Positions 40,102 to 50,345 of a stretch of DNA of 64,000 bases are shown one piece after another. The stretch lies in assembly GCF_029207565.1 (NCBI RefSeq), contig NZ_JANCMW010000002.1:310001-374000 (forward strand), in the 5' to 3' direction. Made by a program: the position numbers and the translations under genes. How positions within the stretch are numbered: position 1 is the stretch's first letter; each line of letters opens with the position of its first letter. Source of the DNA: Marinobacter iranensis. Lineage in GTDB: Bacteria; Pseudomonadota; Gammaproteobacteria; Pseudomonadales; Oleiphilaceae. Below the pieces are notes generated by a model that was given only the letters and a program-made list of their open reading frames with translations, was not told where the DNA came from and searched no databases.

Positions 40102-40542
40102 TTGAAAAAAGTTCTTGTCGCATCATCACTGATTTTCGCCGGCGCACTGACTGGCTGTTCCTCGCTGAACACCAGTGCTCCCTCCCTGCCCCTGTCCGGC
40201 TCCGTTGCTACCGACGTTAAAGCCGACATCGAAGTAGGCGAGAAAATCACCGGTCAATCCTCAGCTACCAAGGTTCTGTTCTTTACCCTGGGTGCTGAGA
40301 CTGAATACGCTGATGGCGTTGCATACTCTGCCGGTGGAAACGGCGGAAGTGCCCTGCCTTTCGCGCTGCCGAACCCCGTTGAGGCTGTTAAGGCAGCGGC
40401 CGCCTACAATGCGATTCAGGAATCCGGTGCTGACGTGATTGTCGCTCCGCGCTACACCGTCCAGAAGGACGACTACGTAGTATTTGGAACCATCAACGTA
40501 TCCGTTGAAGGTTACAAGGGCACCATCAAAAGCGTTAAGTAA
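40102..40542 (+). CDS. Small predicted lipoprotein
   Basis: A 146-residue protein with a textbook lipoprotein signal (MKKVLVASSLIFAGALTGCSS, Cys at 19). The mature region contains a Gly/Ser-rich turn (SAGGNGGSALPF) and a C-terminal segment with alternating hydrophobics (ADVIVAPRYTVQKDDYVVFGTINVSV), suggesting a small beta domain; similar proteins are often annotated only as hypothetical. Its own promoter and a following terminator make it a one-gene unit. Role unknown. Confidence 0.7.
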   Translation: MKKVLVASSLIFAGALTGCSSLNTSAPSLPLSGSVATDVKADIEVGEKITGQSSATKVLFFTLGAETEYADGVAYSAGGNGGSALPFALPNPVEAVKAAAAYNAIQESGADVIVAPRYTVQKDDYVVFGTINVSVEGYKGTIKSVK

Positions 40543-40567
40543 TTCCCTGATTAACGCCAGGTGGTAC

Positions 40568-40604
40568 AAAAAAGCCGGAGCATGTCAGCATGTTCCGGCT
40601 TTTT
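40568..40604. terminator. Bidirectional terminator
   Basis: AAGCCGGA and TCCGGCTT, with inner CATG/CATG pairing, are flanked by A and T runs, serving the lipoprotein gene (+) and livF (-). Confidence 0.8.
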
Positions 40605-40643
40605 GCGTTCAGGGGCCCACCCTTTGATCGGGCCATTTCCTGA

Positions 40644-41345
40644 TCAACCGCCAAGATAGGCGTTTTGCACATCCGGGTTGGCCAACAGGTTCTTCCCCGT
40701 GTCGTGAAGCCGAATGCGTCCGGTTTCCAGCACGTAGCCACGGTCGGCCAGGTTAAGGGCCTGGTGGGCGTTCTGTTCCACCAGGAACACGGTAATACCT
40801 TCCTCACGCAGCTTCCCGATGATCTCGAAAATCTGCTTGATCACCAGTGGTGCCAGCCCCAACGAGGGCTCGTCCAGGATGATCATGTTCGGTTTGCTCA
40901 TCAGCGCCCGGCCGATGGCGAGCATCTGCTGCTCACCACCGGACATGGTGCCGGCGCGCTGGTGCTCCCGTTCTTTCAGGCGCGGAAACAGTTCGTAGAC
41001 GTGCTCCTGGCTCTTGCGGATTTCCGACTTGGTGTTGAAAAAGCCACCCATGTGGAGGTTTTCCTCAACCGTCAGGCCGGAGAATACGCGCCTGCCTTCC
41101 GGCACAATGGATATACCGGAGCGCATGATATTTGACGTCAGGTCCCGGGTGATATCACGTCCCTGGAGAATAACCCGGCCGGACGTGGCCTGGGGATTGC
41201 CACAGACGGTCATCAGCAGCGTGGTTTTTCCGGCGCCATTGGCGCCGATCAGGGAGACAATCTCACCTTTCTTTACTTCAACCGAGACACCGTGAAGCGC
41301 CTCAATCTTGCCGTAATGGGTATGGACATCTTCTAGTACAAGCAT
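40644..41345 (-). CDS. livF: Branched-chain amino acid ABC transporter ATP-binding protein LivF
   Basis: LivF (233 residues) is one of two ATPases of a HAAT-family importer. Walker A GANGAGKTT, signature SGGEQQML, Walker B MIILDEPSLGLAP and the H-loop region VEQN are intact. Last gene of the livKHMGF cluster on the minus strand, ending at a bidirectional terminator. Confidence 0.93.
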   Translation of the reverse strand: MLVLEDVHTHYGKIEALHGVSVEVKKGEIVSLIGANGAGKTTLLMTVCGNPQATSGRVILQGRDITRDLTSNIMRSGISIVPEGRRVFSGLTVEENLHMGGFFNTKSEIRKSQEHVYELFPRLKEREHQRAGTMSGGEQQMLAIGRALMSKPNMIILDEPSLGLAPLVIKQIFEIIGKLREEGITVFLVEQNAHQALNLADRGYVLETGRIRLHDTGKNLLANPDVQNAYLGG

Positions 41346-41354
41346 GGTTTTTCC

Positions 41355-42110
41355 TCAGGCCTCACCCAGATAGGCTTTGATGACGTCATCGTTTCGGCGA
41401 ATCTCGTCCGGTGTGCCGCTGGCCAGGGGGCGGCCCTGGTTGATCACATTGATGCGGTCGGAGATATCCATCACCAGGCTCATATCATGTTCAATCAGCA
41501 CCACCGAGACGTTGTAGTCTTCCTTCAGGCTGATGATCAACCGGTTCAGGTCCTTGGTTTCAGCCGGATTAAGCCCGGCGGCGGGCTCGTCCAGCATCAG
41601 CAGCCTGGGCTCGGTGACCATGCAGCGGGCGATTTCGAGGCGGCGCTGCTGACCATAAGCCAGATTGCCCGCTTCGCGATTCGCCATATCGGTCAGCCCT
41701 ACCCGATCAAGCCAGTAAGCGGCGCGGTCCAGTGACTTCTGTTCTTTCTCCCGGTAGTTGGGGGTGTTCAGTATGCCCGAGAGCAAGTTGGTGTTGAGGT
41801 GGCGATGTTGGGCCACCAGCAGGTTTTCCACCACCGTCATGCGGCTGAACAGGCGCACGTGCTGAAAGGTCCTTACCAGCCCGAGGCGGGAAATCTTGTA
41901 ATCAGGTGTGCCCTGAATTTCCTTGCCCTGGAAGAGAATCTTACCGCCGGTCGGCTTGTAAAAGCCGCTCATGCAATTGAATACCGTTGTTTTTCCGGCG
42001 CCGTTGGGGCCGATAATCGCGACAATCTCGTGTTCGTTGACGTCCAGCGACACCTGATCCACTGCCAGGAGCCCGCCAAAGCGCATCGACAGATTCTGTA
42101 CTTCAAGCAT
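41355..42110 (-). CDS. livG: Branched-chain amino acid ABC transporter ATP-binding protein LivG
   Basis: LivG (251 residues) pairs with LivF. Walker A GPNGAGKTT, signature region NLAYGQQRRLEIA (GQQ in place of the usual SGGQ, as typical of LivG), Walker B LLMLDEPAAGLNP and H-loop LIEHDM are visible. It lies 9 bases upstream of livF. Confidence 0.93.
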   Translation of the reverse strand: MLEVQNLSMRFGGLLAVDQVSLDVNEHEIVAIIGPNGAGKTTVFNCMSGFYKPTGGKILFQGKEIQGTPDYKISRLGLVRTFQHVRLFSRMTVVENLLVAQHRHLNTNLLSGILNTPNYREKEQKSLDRAAYWLDRVGLTDMANREAGNLAYGQQRRLEIARCMVTEPRLLMLDEPAAGLNPAETKDLNRLIISLKEDYNVSVVLIEHDMSLVMDISDRINVINQGRPLASGTPDEIRRNDDVIKAYLGEA

Positions 42111-42116
42111 TATCCG

Positions 42117-43388
42117 TCACTCCTGCTTTTTCAGTTCGATGTGGATGCGTCGCATGGGCATCAAGCCCTGGGGACGCCAGACCATCATCAATACCATGGC
42201 TGCGCCGAAAATCAGCATCCGGTACTCGGAGAATTCGCGCGCCAGTTCGGGCAGGATGGTGACGGCAATGGCGGCAAGAATAACCCCCATCTGAGACCCC
42301 ATGCCGCCGAGCACCACAATGGCCAGAATGATGGCCGACTCGAGGAACACAAACGATTCCGGGCTTATGAAGCCCTGCTTGGAGGCGAACACCGTACCGG
42401 CGAAGCCGGCAAAGAAGGCGCCGATGGTGAAGGCAGACAGTTTTACCGCAGTGCGACTCAATCCCAGGGATTTGGCCGCGATTTCATCCTCACGAAGGGC
42501 TTCCCAGGCGCGACCGACCGGCATGCGCATCAGGCGGCGAATGACCAGGGCGGTTATCACTGCCAGCACCAGGGCAATCAGGTACAGGAAGATCACCTTG
42601 TGCTCGCTGCTGTAGGCTATGCCGAAGGTTTCATGGAAAGACGTGTTGCCTTCCTCTTTGACGCGGCGGCCAAACTCCATACCGAACAAAGTCGGCTCCG
42701 GAATACCACCGATGCCATTGGGCCCACCGGTCAGGTTGGTCATGTTGTTCAGCAGAATGCGGATGATCTCGCCAAACCCGAGCGTAACGATAGCCAGATA
42801 GTCGCCCCTCAGTCGCAGCACAGGAAAGCCCAGTAACAGGCCGAACAAAGCGGCCAGCAAGGCACCAATCGGCAGGGCCATCCAGAACGACACGCCGAGG
42901 TACTCGGAGAGCAGGGCAAAGGTGTAGGCACCGACTGCGTAGAAGGCAACATAACCCAGGTCCAGCAGGCCGGCGAGACCCACCACCACATTCAGGCCGA
43001 GGGCCAGCATGATGTAGATCAGCACCAGAGTCGCCAGATCAACCGAGCCCCGGGAAACAAAGAACGGCCAGAACAGCGCCAGTACCAGAATGCCGGTGAG
43101 CACCCAGGATTCAATCCGGGCGCGCCTGTTTTCTTCCATGGGTTCTTTATGGGTGCCGAAACCGGGCCTGGTGATGTCGGTGATCGTGCCTACAATCCGG
43201 TCCCGGAACAACTGGAATCCGAAGACGATGAGCGCAGCCAAGGCAACCATTACCAGGGTTGTAGCGTCCGCACCGGTCAGGGTGATGTCGACACCCCTGG
43301 CTACTAAGTTGAAGCCCAGGATAGGGTAGGAGATAACCAGCGTAATAACTGCGCAAAAAAGCGCGTGTTTCAGATTATTGGCAATCAT
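42117..43388 (-). CDS. livM: Branched-chain amino acid ABC transporter permease LivM
   Basis: LivM (423 residues) has an N-terminal extension with two or three extra helices, as in E. coli LivM, then the HAAT permease core with about eight helices ([27 protein letters not shown] given in parts, [17 protein letters not shown]). Its ATG overlaps the livH stop, so LivH and LivM are made together as the membrane channel. Confidence 0.92.
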   Translation of the reverse strand: MIANNLKHALFCAVITLVISYPILGFNLVARGVDITLTGADATTLVMVALAALIVFGFQLFRDRIVGTITDITRPGFGTHKEPMEENRRARIESWVLTGILVLALFWPFFVSRGSVDLATLVLIYIMLALGLNVVVGLAGLLDLGYVAFYAVGAYTFALLSEYLGVSFWMALPIGALLAALFGLLLGFPVLRLRGDYLAIVTLGFGEIIRILLNNMTNLTGGPNGIGGIPEPTLFGMEFGRRVKEEGNTSFHETFGIAYSSEHKVIFLYLIALVLAVITALVIRRLMRMPVGRAWEALREDEIAAKSLGLSRTAVKLSAFTIGAFFAGFAGTVFASKQGFISPESFVFLESAIILAIVVLGGMGSQMGVILAAIAVTILPELAREFSEYRMLIFGAAMVLMMVWRPQGLMPMRRIHIELKKQE

Positions 43389-44314
43389 CAGATCTTCTCA
43401 ACCTCCGGTTTGCCGAGCAGGCCGGTGGGTTTGAACAGCAGAATCAGAATGAGCAGGCCAAAGGACACAACGTCCTTGTACGCACCACTGATGTAGCCGG
43501 AGGTCATGCTCTCGGAAACGCCCAGGATAAGCCCCCCCAGCATGGCGCCGGGAATGCTTCCGATACCTCCCAGGACCGCGGCGGTGAACGCTTTCAGGCC
43601 GGCGATAAAACCAAACAGCGGATCGATAGAGCCGTAGTACATGCCCAATAACAGCCCGGCCACCGCCGCCAGGGCGGCGCCAATCACAAAGGTGGCGGCA
43701 ATGATACGGTTGGTGTCGATGCCCAGCAGGTTCGCCATGCCCAGGTCCTGGGATACCGCACGGCAGGCGCGGCCAATACGGGATCTGGATATAAACAGCG
43801 ACAGGGCAGTCATGCAGATCAATGTGGTGACGAAGATTGTCATCTGCATATAGGAAATCGAACCCCGGAACGTGTCATCGCCGCCAAAGTCAAAACCGCC
43901 CTGAATCATTAATGGAAAGCCGATGTTGCGGGAACCCTGCGCCAGGTGGACATAATTCTGCAGGAAAATAGACATACCGATGGCGGAAATCAGCGGGATC
44001 AGCCGGTGGCGGCCTCGAACCGGCCGGTAGGCCGCCCGTTCCACAGCCCATCCCATGGCACTTGAGACAATCACCGCACACACCAGGGCGACGATGAGTA
44101 TCAGGGGCAGCCAGGAAACGCCGAGAGTCGCCAGGCCGGTGATGGCAATCAGTGCGGTGTAAGCACCGATCATGTAGATCTCACCATGGGCAAAGTTGAT
44201 CATGCCGATGATGCCGTAAACCATCGTGTAGCCGATGGCGATCAGCGCATAGGTGCTGCCAATCGTCAGCCCGTTGACGAGCTGCTGGATGAAATACAGT
44301 GAAGCTTCTGACAT
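43388..44314 (-). CDS. livH: Branched-chain amino acid ABC transporter permease LivH
   Basis: LivH (308 residues) is the partner permease, with about eight helices. Family segments are [24 protein letters not shown] in parts, [15 protein letters not shown], and [34 protein letters not shown] in parts. It is separated from livK by a terminator-like hairpin at 44408-44444 that should lower permease relative to binding-protein expression. Confidence 0.92.
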   Translation of the reverse strand: MSEASLYFIQQLVNGLTIGSTYALIAIGYTMVYGIIGMINFAHGEIYMIGAYTALIAITGLATLGVSWLPLILIVALVCAVIVSSAMGWAVERAAYRPVRGRHRLIPLISAIGMSIFLQNYVHLAQGSRNIGFPLMIQGGFDFGGDDTFRGSISYMQMTIFVTTLICMTALSLFISRSRIGRACRAVSQDLGMANLLGIDTNRIIAATFVIGAALAAVAGLLLGMYYGSIDPLFGFIAGLKAFTAAVLGGIGSIPGAMLGGLILGVSESMTSGYISGAYKDVVSFGLLILILLFKPTGLLGKPEVEKI

Positions 44315-44407
44315 TGTGTGTAACTCCGAAAGCCTGCTCCCTCAACGACCGCATCACCAGGGCGTGGGATAACCAGCCCGGCAACGGGAAAGGATCAACA
44401 GGAGCCT

Positions 44408-44444
44408 AGAAAAACACCTTCTCCCGGATCGCGGTGAGAAGGTG
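44408..44444 (-). terminator. Terminator/attenuator between livK and livHMGF
   Basis: CACCTTCTC and GAGAAGGTG form a 9-bp stem; on the minus strand it is followed by TTTTTC. It lies 34 bases past livK and about 94 bases before livH, so it probably acts as a partial stop that raises livK over the permease genes. Confidence 0.7.
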
Positions 44445-44477
44445 CTCTCAGTATTACCGTTTGTTAACGATTGGGGC

Positions 44478-45590
44478 TTAGTTTACCGGAGTTTTACTTC
44501 CATCTGAATGCCATTCGTAAACGACAAACTCGAACGACTTCATATCACCGGCTTCGTTGTATTCCACGGTTCCGATGGGTGTCTCGAACGTGCCGTTGCG
44601 GAGGGCTTCGGCCACTTCAAATGGATCGGTTGATTCCGCCTTCTCGATGCCTTCGGCAATTAGTTGAACAGCGGTGTAAGAGGTCAGTACGAACGGGCCG
44701 GAGGGGTCTTCACCCTTCGCTTCGAACGCCTCAACCAGTTCCTGGTTTGCTTCTTTCTGGTCGAACGCGGGCGGGAGAGTTACCAGCAGGCCCTCGGCAG
44801 CTTCGCCGGCAATGGTGTTGATGTCCTTGTTGCCAACGCCTTCCGGACCCATGAAGATGGCGTCCAGTTCAGCCTGACGTGCCTGGCGCAGAATCAGACC
44901 CAGCTCGGGATGGTAGCCGCCGTAATAGACGTAATCGACATCGGCCTGTTTCAGCTTGCTCACCAGCGAGGAGAAGTCCTTGCTGCCAGCAGTGATACCT
45001 TCAAACATGGCGATTTCCACGCCCTTGTCCTTCAGGGTGTCACGCACGGCGGTGGCAATGCCTTCACCGTACTGCTGCTTATCGTGAATAACGGCAACAC
45101 GCTCCGGGTTCAGGCTGGCCAGATAGTTGCCGGCCACCGGGCCTTGCATGCTGTCCAGGCCGATGGTGCGGAACACCAATTCGTAACCACGCTCGGTAAT
45201 GGCCGGGCTGGTGGAGGCAGGGGTCACCATCAGGATGCCTTCATCCTCATAGATGTCGGAAGCCGGCTGGGTCGAGCTGGAGCAAAGGTGTCCGACCACA
45301 AACCGCACGCCATCGTTCACCATGTTGTTGGCAACAGTTACGGCCTGTTTGGGGTCACATACGTCGTCATACTCAACGCCGACGAGTTTCTCTCCCATGA
45401 CACCGCCATCGGCATTGATCTGTTCGATCGCCATGCGGGCACCGGAAAATTGCATATCACCGTACTGGGCAACGGGGCCGGTCATGGGCCCCGCGATACC
45501 TATTTCTATTTCGGCAGCGGCCTGGCCGGCGCCCATTACAGCGATGGAAGTACCAATAGCGGTTACGAGTTTCTTGACTGGTGTTCTCAT
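44478..45590 (-). CDS. livK: Branched-chain amino acid ABC transporter substrate-binding protein
   Basis: A periplasmic binding protein of 370 residues that catches Leu/Ile/Val or a similar amide/amino acid and passes it to LivHM. The ATG at 45590 (MRTPVKKLVTAIGTSIAVMG) gives a signal peptide cut near AAAEIE. The mature start IEIGIAGPMTGPVAQYG and DPKQAVTVANNMVNDGV, VVGHLCSSSTQPASDIY are typical of the LivJ/LivK family. Substrate range within the HAAT family is not predictable from sequence alone. Confidence 0.9.
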   Translation of the reverse strand: MRTPVKKLVTAIGTSIAVMGAGQAAAEIEIGIAGPMTGPVAQYGDMQFSGARMAIEQINADGGVMGEKLVGVEYDDVCDPKQAVTVANNMVNDGVRFVVGHLCSSSTQPASDIYEDEGILMVTPASTSPAITERGYELVFRTIGLDSMQGPVAGNYLASLNPERVAVIHDKQQYGEGIATAVRDTLKDKGVEIAMFEGITAGSKDFSSLVSKLKQADVDYVYYGGYHPELGLILRQARQAELDAIFMGPEGVGNKDINTIAGEAAEGLLVTLPPAFDQKEANQELVEAFEAKGEDPSGPFVLTSYTAVQLIAEGIEKAESTDPFEVAEALRNGTFETPIGTVEYNEAGDMKSFEFVVYEWHSDGSKTPVN

Positions 45591-45754
45591 TGGGTCTGTC
45601 CTGTTTTGTGTCAGGGTTTTTCTTATGGTCTCAGCGATGTAAACAAACACCACACCTGCCACCTTGTCAAGCACGCAGATGCAGTGAGTGAGCTTGAATG
45701 TCGACTGCGGCTCTCTCCGTGAGGATGCAGCAAAGGGCGTGCCGACCTGTCGCT

Positions 45755-46705
45755 TCAGGTGTCGGGCTGCTCCTCGTTCTCCGGGAAAATCAGTTTCCGG
45801 AAGCTTTCGTGATCCCTTAGTTGTTCAAAGCTGGGGTCGACAGAAGCGTCATCCTTATAGGCCTCGGAAATATTAATCGCCTTTTGCAGCGTCGACACGG
45901 CGTCATCCCAGCGGCCTATCTCAGCATAGGCGCAAGCCAGTTGATAGTGGGCATGGCCGTTTTCAGGTGCCAGCTTAAGGGCACGCTGGCAGAGGCTGAT
46001 CGCCCACAGAGGCTCTTGCATCTCCAGCACCGCATCGGCTTTATAGCTGAGTGCTTCCACGTCGTCCGGGCGAAGATCCAGAATGGTGTCGTAAGCGGAG
46101 ATCTTGTTCTGCTGGGAGGTTTCCTGACTGGCTTTCAGCCACAGGGAATGCACTTCGTTGGTGCGCTCAATCTCGGCCTGGTTCTGGTGGATGATGTCAG
46201 ATTTCTGCCTGAGCTGGTCTTCAATGAACTCCAGGCGCTTCTCATACTCCACCACCAGTTCGTTGACCCGCTTCTCGGCCAGGCTGGTGAGCTGATTGCG
46301 CATGTCGCGAATGGAGTTCCAGCCTATGACCACCAGAATGGAAGTGGCGCCAGCGATCAGGTAGAAGAAGTAGGTGACGGTGTCGGTAGCGTAGGACATG
46401 GTCTTGTCGGCCACCGAGAGTTCCTTGTCCACCACTTTCTCGATCAGCTCGGCCCGGGTGTTCATCATTTCCTTGCGCAGCGCCTTGGTTTCCTCCAGCA
46501 GGTACAGCTCAACGAACGGCGTGTACATGGGCTTTTCCGCAGTGTCGATTCGCTGCTGGACGTCCTCGGCTGTGAGATTTTCGCCGGGTTCCTGGGCCAT
46601 GGTTCCGGCACTGAAAAACAGTGCCATCAGGCATGAAGCGAGGACTGTTGTCAGGCGTTTCCGGGAAGGGGTGTGCGGGAAGGTATTCTGTACTCGGGTA
46701 TTCAT
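45755..46705 (-). CDS. Membrane protein with coiled coil and TPR repeats
   Basis: A 316-residue protein of unknown role. An N-terminal signal or anchor (LASCLMALFFSAGTMA, about 23-38) and a second hydrophobic helix (YFFYLIAGATSILVVIGW, about 113-130) flank a periplasmic segment. A coiled coil follows (LAEKRVNELVVEYEKRLEFI) and then two to three TPR units (LKLAPENGHAHYQLACAYAEIGRWDDAVSTL, in parts). It probably scaffolds protein contacts at the inner membrane. It stands alone between livK and a divergent MarR regulator. Confidence 0.6.
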   Translation of the reverse strand: MNTRVQNTFPHTPSRKRLTTVLASCLMALFFSAGTMAQEPGENLTAEDVQQRIDTAEKPMYTPFVELYLLEETKALRKEMMNTRAELIEKVVDKELSVADKTMSYATDTVTYFFYLIAGATSILVVIGWNSIRDMRNQLTSLAEKRVNELVVEYEKRLEFIEDQLRQKSDIIHQNQAEIERTNEVHSLWLKASQETSQQNKISAYDTILDLRPDDVEALSYKADAVLEMQEPLWAISLCQRALKLAPENGHAHYQLACAYAEIGRWDDAVSTLQKAINISEAYKDDASVDPSFEQLRDHESFRKLIFPENEEQPDT

Positions 46706-46925
46706 CAGGCGATGTCCGTTTTGCGGAAATTCAACAAGGTGGTGACCTTAGCATAGTGGTTGGCGGAAAAAATGCTGAAATTCGTAAAAGCGCTGGCAGG
46801 TCAGCGCAATAGGTGTTCCGGGATTGTGGTTGGCGAGTGGAGGCTGCTGCTTGCAATAATTGGAGCAAAGACCTCTAATAGTTAGTGGTATAAATAATCT
46901 GACGACTATGAAGCGGAGTGGTGCG

Positions 46926-47420
46926 TTGAACAATTATGAAGAGGTTTTGGTGGCGTTGCGCCGGGTGATTCGGGCAACGGACCTGCATTCCAAACGCCTG
47001 AGCAAGCATGCGGGGCTGACCGGCCCGCAATTGCTGATTATGCGCAGCATCCGTGATCTGGGCGAGGTCACCATCGGGACTATTGCCGACAAGGTGAGCC
47101 TGAGCCAGGCTACCGTGACCACGATTCTGGACCGGTTGGAGCATCGCAAGCTGGTCTACCGCGTTCGCAACACCCAGGACAAGCGCAAGGTGCACGCGCA
47201 CCTGACGGAGGAGGGCGCGGACATTCTGGCCCGTGCGCCGCAGCCGTTGCAGGAGGATTTTATCAAGAAGTTCCAAAGCCTGGCGGAGTGGGAGCAGACG
47301 ATGATTCTGGCTGCGTTGCAGCGAGTGGCCAATATGATGGATGCCGACGACATTGATGCGTCGCCGGTGCTGGATGTGGGGCCTGTGCTTCGTGAGGATG
47401 GGTGGAAGGCTAAAGCCTGA
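46926..47420 (+). CDS. MarR-family transcriptional regulator
   Basis: A 164-residue winged-helix regulator. The TTG at 46926 (MNNYEEVLVALRR) has GGAG 7 bases upstream; an ATG at 46908 lacks a ribosome-binding site, so the shorter form is preferred. The DNA-binding part is GPQLLIMRSIRDLGEVTIGTIADKVSLSQATVTTILDRLE, in parts, followed by the wing VYRVRNTQDKRKVHAHLTEEG, in parts. The target is unknown; MarR proteins often control adjacent genes or respond to small aromatic ligands. Confidence 0.85.
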   Translation: MNNYEEVLVALRRVIRATDLHSKRLSKHAGLTGPQLLIMRSIRDLGEVTIGTIADKVSLSQATVTTILDRLEHRKLVYRVRNTQDKRKVHAHLTEEGADILARAPQPLQEDFIKKFQSLAEWEQTMILAALQRVANMMDADDIDASPVLDVGPVLREDGWKAKA

Positions 47421-47431
47421 GCTATGGGGCT

Positions 47432-47524
47432 GGTCCCGGGGCGGGGGTACCTTTTCTTTGGAAAAAGAACTCGCTTCGCTCGGACACCTTTTTCTGGCAG
47501 AAAAGGTACCCCCGCCCCGGGACC
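47432..47524. repeat. 93-bp element with perfect 26-bp terminal inverted repeats
   Basis: Arms 47432-47457 and 47499-47524 are exact inverted copies (GGTCCCGGGG... and ...CCCCGGGACC), with a 41-base centre that itself pairs partly (GGAAAAAG with CTTTTTCTGG, and CGCTTCG...). It looks like a MITE-like or BIME-like intergenic element. There is no coding sequence. It follows MarR by 11 bases. Confidence 0.8.
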
Positions 47525-47555
47525 GATTCCGGCTTTGTTCGTCGGTCCGGGATTT

Positions 47556-47587
47556 GTCGGGTTACGCCTTCGGCTAACCCGACCTAC
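47556..47587 (-). repeat. REP-like palindrome, copy 4
   Basis: GTCGGGTTACGCC, a short loop, then GGCTAACCCGACCTAC, between the MarR and lon genes. Confidence 0.7.
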
Positions 47588-47612
47588 AACTCCCCAGGTC
47601 GATAACTCCCGC

Positions 47613-47648
47613 GTAGGTCGGATTAGGCCCACAGGGCCGTAATCCGAC
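47613..47648 (+). repeat. REP-like palindrome, copy 5
   Basis: GTAGGTCGGATTAGGCCC then GGGCCGTAATCCGAC. Copies 4 and 5 are in opposite orientation 26 bases apart, the BIME arrangement. Confidence 0.75.
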
Positions 47649-47678
47649 AACCAGGCCCCATAATCCCCCCTGATTCAA

Positions 47679-50129
47679 TCAATGCACCGAAGCCCCCTTC
47701 TTCGGCTTGTTCCCGAAACACACCTGAAACACATCGCTGTATTGCTTGGCAAAATTAACGGTCAGCCCTTCTTTAAGGTACTCCGGCAACTCCTCATAAT
47801 CCCCCCGGTTGGCCTCCGGCAGAATCAGGTTGCTGATTTTCTGCCTGCGGGCGGCGATGACTTTTTCGCGGATGCCGCCGACCGGGAGCACCTGGCCGGT
47901 CAGAGTCAGTTCGCCGGTCATGGCGAGGTTCTGTTGTGGCGCTTCCCGGCGGGCGATGGACAGCAGGGCGGTGGCCATGGTGACGCCGGCGCTGGGGCCG
48001 TCCTTGGGGGTGGCACCTTCGGGGACGTGCAGGTGCACAAAGGATTTGTCGAAGAAGGTCGGGTCGCCCTTGAATCGTTTCAGATTTGAGGACACGTAGC
48101 TGTAGGCGATTTCGGCGGACTCCTTCATCACGTCACCCAACTGCCCGGTGAGTTTGAAACCGCGTTGGGTGCTGTGGATGCGCGAGGCTTCAATACTGAG
48201 GGTGGCGCCGCCCATGGCGGTCCAGGCCAGGCCTGTTACCACGCCGGTGCCTTTCAGGGATTTTTCCTTCCGGAACGCCGGCTGCCCCAGGTAGGTTTGC
48301 AGATCCGGCACGCCGACTTTCACCGGCTGGTCCGGGTTTTCCAGCAATCGCACGATGCCCTTGCGGATGACTTTGTGCAGCAGTTTTTCCAGGCTACGAA
48401 CACCGGCTTCCCGGGCGTAGCCTTCGATGATCTGTTTGATGGCGGCGTCAGTGATGTTCATCTGCTTCTTCAGCAGGCCGGCCCGCTTGAGTAGCCGCGG
48501 CATCAGGAAGTGCTTGGCGATGGCGAGCTTTTCCTCGGCGATGTAGCCAGACAGGCGGATTACGTCCATGCGGTCCAGCAGGGGCCGGGGAATGGTGTCG
48601 AGCTGGTTGGCAGTACAGATGAACAGGACCTTGGACAGGTCCATGCGTACATCCAGATAGTGGTCCAGGAATTCCCGGTTCTGTTCGGGGTCCAGGGTTT
48701 CCAGCAATGCGGAGGCCGGGTCGCCCTGGAAGGAGGCGCCGATCTTGTCGATTTCATCCAGCATGATCACCGGGTTCGACACCTTCGAGTCTTTCAGGGC
48801 CTGCACGAATTTGCCGGGCATGGCGCCTATGTAGGTGCGGCGGTGGCCCTTGATTTCGGCTTCGTCGCGCATGCCGCCCACACTGAAACGGTAGAACTGG
48901 CGGCCAAGGGCATCGGCCACGGAGTGCCCTATGGAGGTCTTGCCCACGCCGGGCGGGCCTACCAGCAGCAGGATGGAGCCGCTGACTTCGCCTTTGAAGG
49001 TGCCTTCTGCCAGGAACTCGACGATGCGGTCTTTCACGTCTTCCAGGCCATCATGGTCGCGATTCAGGATGCAGCGGGCCTCGGCCAGGTCGAAATGGTC
49101 TTCCGACGTTACGCCCCAGGGCACCTGTGTCAGCCAGTCGAGGTAGTTGCGGGTAACGCCGTATTCCGGTGAACCCTGTTCCAGCACCTGGAGTTTCTGG
49201 AGCTCATCGTCAAAGCGTTCCTGTACCTGCTCCGGCGGGTTGAGTTTTTCCATGCGCTCGCGGAAACGCTCGGCATCGGCGGTTTTGTCGTCCTTGGCCA
49301 TGCCCAGCTCTCGCTGAATCACCTTAAGCTGTTCCTTCAGGAAAAACTCACGTTGGTGCTTCTGCACCTTGTCGTTCACTTCCTCACTGATTTCCGCCTG
49401 CAGGCGGGCAACTTCCTGCTCTTTGGCCATCAGCAGCAGCACTTTCTCCATGCGCCGCAGCAGGGGCACGGTATTCAGCACTTCCTGCAGCTCGTTTCCC
49501 GGAGCACTGGTCATGGAGGCGCCGAAATCGGCCAGTGGAGAACTGTCGTCTGGTCCGAAACGGGACAGATACTGCTTCACTTCCTCGCCGTAGAGCGGGT
49601 TGGTGCGCAGCAGTTCCTTGATGGAGCTGATGATCGCAAGGGTGTAGGCTTTTAGTTCATCGGCAGCCTCTTCCGGTTCTTCCGGGTACTCCACCTCCAC
49701 CAGATAGGGCGGCCGGCGCCGGAGCCATTGGGTAATGCGGAAGCGTTGCAGGCCCTGGGCAATGAACTGAACCTTGCCGTTGTCTCCCTGGGCATGGTGA
49801 ACCCGCACGGCACAGCCGACGGTTTCCAGCTCTTCACTACCCGGGATGCCTTGCTCGGGGTCGGTGTCCTCCACAAAGCAGATGCCCAGCACCTTGTGGT
49901 CGGTCTCGCCCACGCGTTTGAGAGTTTCCTGCCAGGGGTTCTGGTTAACCACTATCGGCTGCACCTGGGCGGGGAAGAACGGCCGGTTGGACACAGGCAG
50001 AACGTACATGCGCCGGGGCATCTGCTGTTTTGGCAGTACCAGGCTCTTGCTGTTCTCGTCCTTGCCGATGTATTCGGTCGGGTCTTCTTCGGGTGCTTCA
50101 AAAGTGTCGTCGCGGTTGTCGTCGTTCAT
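47679..50129 (-). CDS. Lon-family ATP-dependent serine protease (second type)
   Basis: An 816-residue LonA-type protease: N-terminal substrate domain ([18 protein letters not shown]), central coiled coil ([21 protein letters not shown] in parts), AAA domain with Walker [10 protein letters not shown] and Walker [12 protein letters not shown], and a C-terminal protease domain with the catalytic Ser in [11 protein letters not shown]. The charged N-terminal extension and [13 protein letters not shown] differ from the housekeeping Lon beside clpX; it resembles the paralog called AsrA in Pseudomonas. The ATG at 50129 is chosen; a TTG three codons upstream is possible. Confidence 0.85.
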   Translation of the reverse strand: MNDDNRDDTFEAPEEDPTEYIGKDENSKSLVLPKQQMPRRMYVLPVSNRPFFPAQVQPIVVNQNPWQETLKRVGETDHKVLGICFVEDTDPEQGIPGSEELETVGCAVRVHHAQGDNGKVQFIAQGLQRFRITQWLRRRPPYLVEVEYPEEPEEAADELKAYTLAIISSIKELLRTNPLYGEEVKQYLSRFGPDDSSPLADFGASMTSAPGNELQEVLNTVPLLRRMEKVLLLMAKEQEVARLQAEISEEVNDKVQKHQREFFLKEQLKVIQRELGMAKDDKTADAERFRERMEKLNPPEQVQERFDDELQKLQVLEQGSPEYGVTRNYLDWLTQVPWGVTSEDHFDLAEARCILNRDHDGLEDVKDRIVEFLAEGTFKGEVSGSILLLVGPPGVGKTSIGHSVADALGRQFYRFSVGGMRDEAEIKGHRRTYIGAMPGKFVQALKDSKVSNPVIMLDEIDKIGASFQGDPASALLETLDPEQNREFLDHYLDVRMDLSKVLFICTANQLDTIPRPLLDRMDVIRLSGYIAEEKLAIAKHFLMPRLLKRAGLLKKQMNITDAAIKQIIEGYAREAGVRSLEKLLHKVIRKGIVRLLENPDQPVKVGVPDLQTYLGQPAFRKEKSLKGTGVVTGLAWTAMGGATLSIEASRIHSTQRGFKLTGQLGDVMKESAEIAYSYVSSNLKRFKGDPTFFDKSFVHLHVPEGATPKDGPSAGVTMATALLSIARREAPQQNLAMTGELTLTGQVLPVGGIREKVIAARRQKISNLILPEANRGDYEELPEYLKEGLTVNFAKQYSDVFQVCFGNKPKKGASVH

Positions 50130-50345
50130 ACCGTGCAAGCATCCTCCGGGGGGTGTTGATCCGGGGAACTGTGCTCCCGGGCCTACTGCCTATGTAGCGG
50201 CGCCGGCCATTATTTCAAGGCAAGGAGAGGTATTTGCGTGGATTGCTGCAGAATAACGGGGAAACCTTGAATTTCGGCCTCCAGCCCCCACTACCAACAA
50301 CAATCCGTTAACAACATTTCAGGAACCCACTTTCAGGTGCCATCC

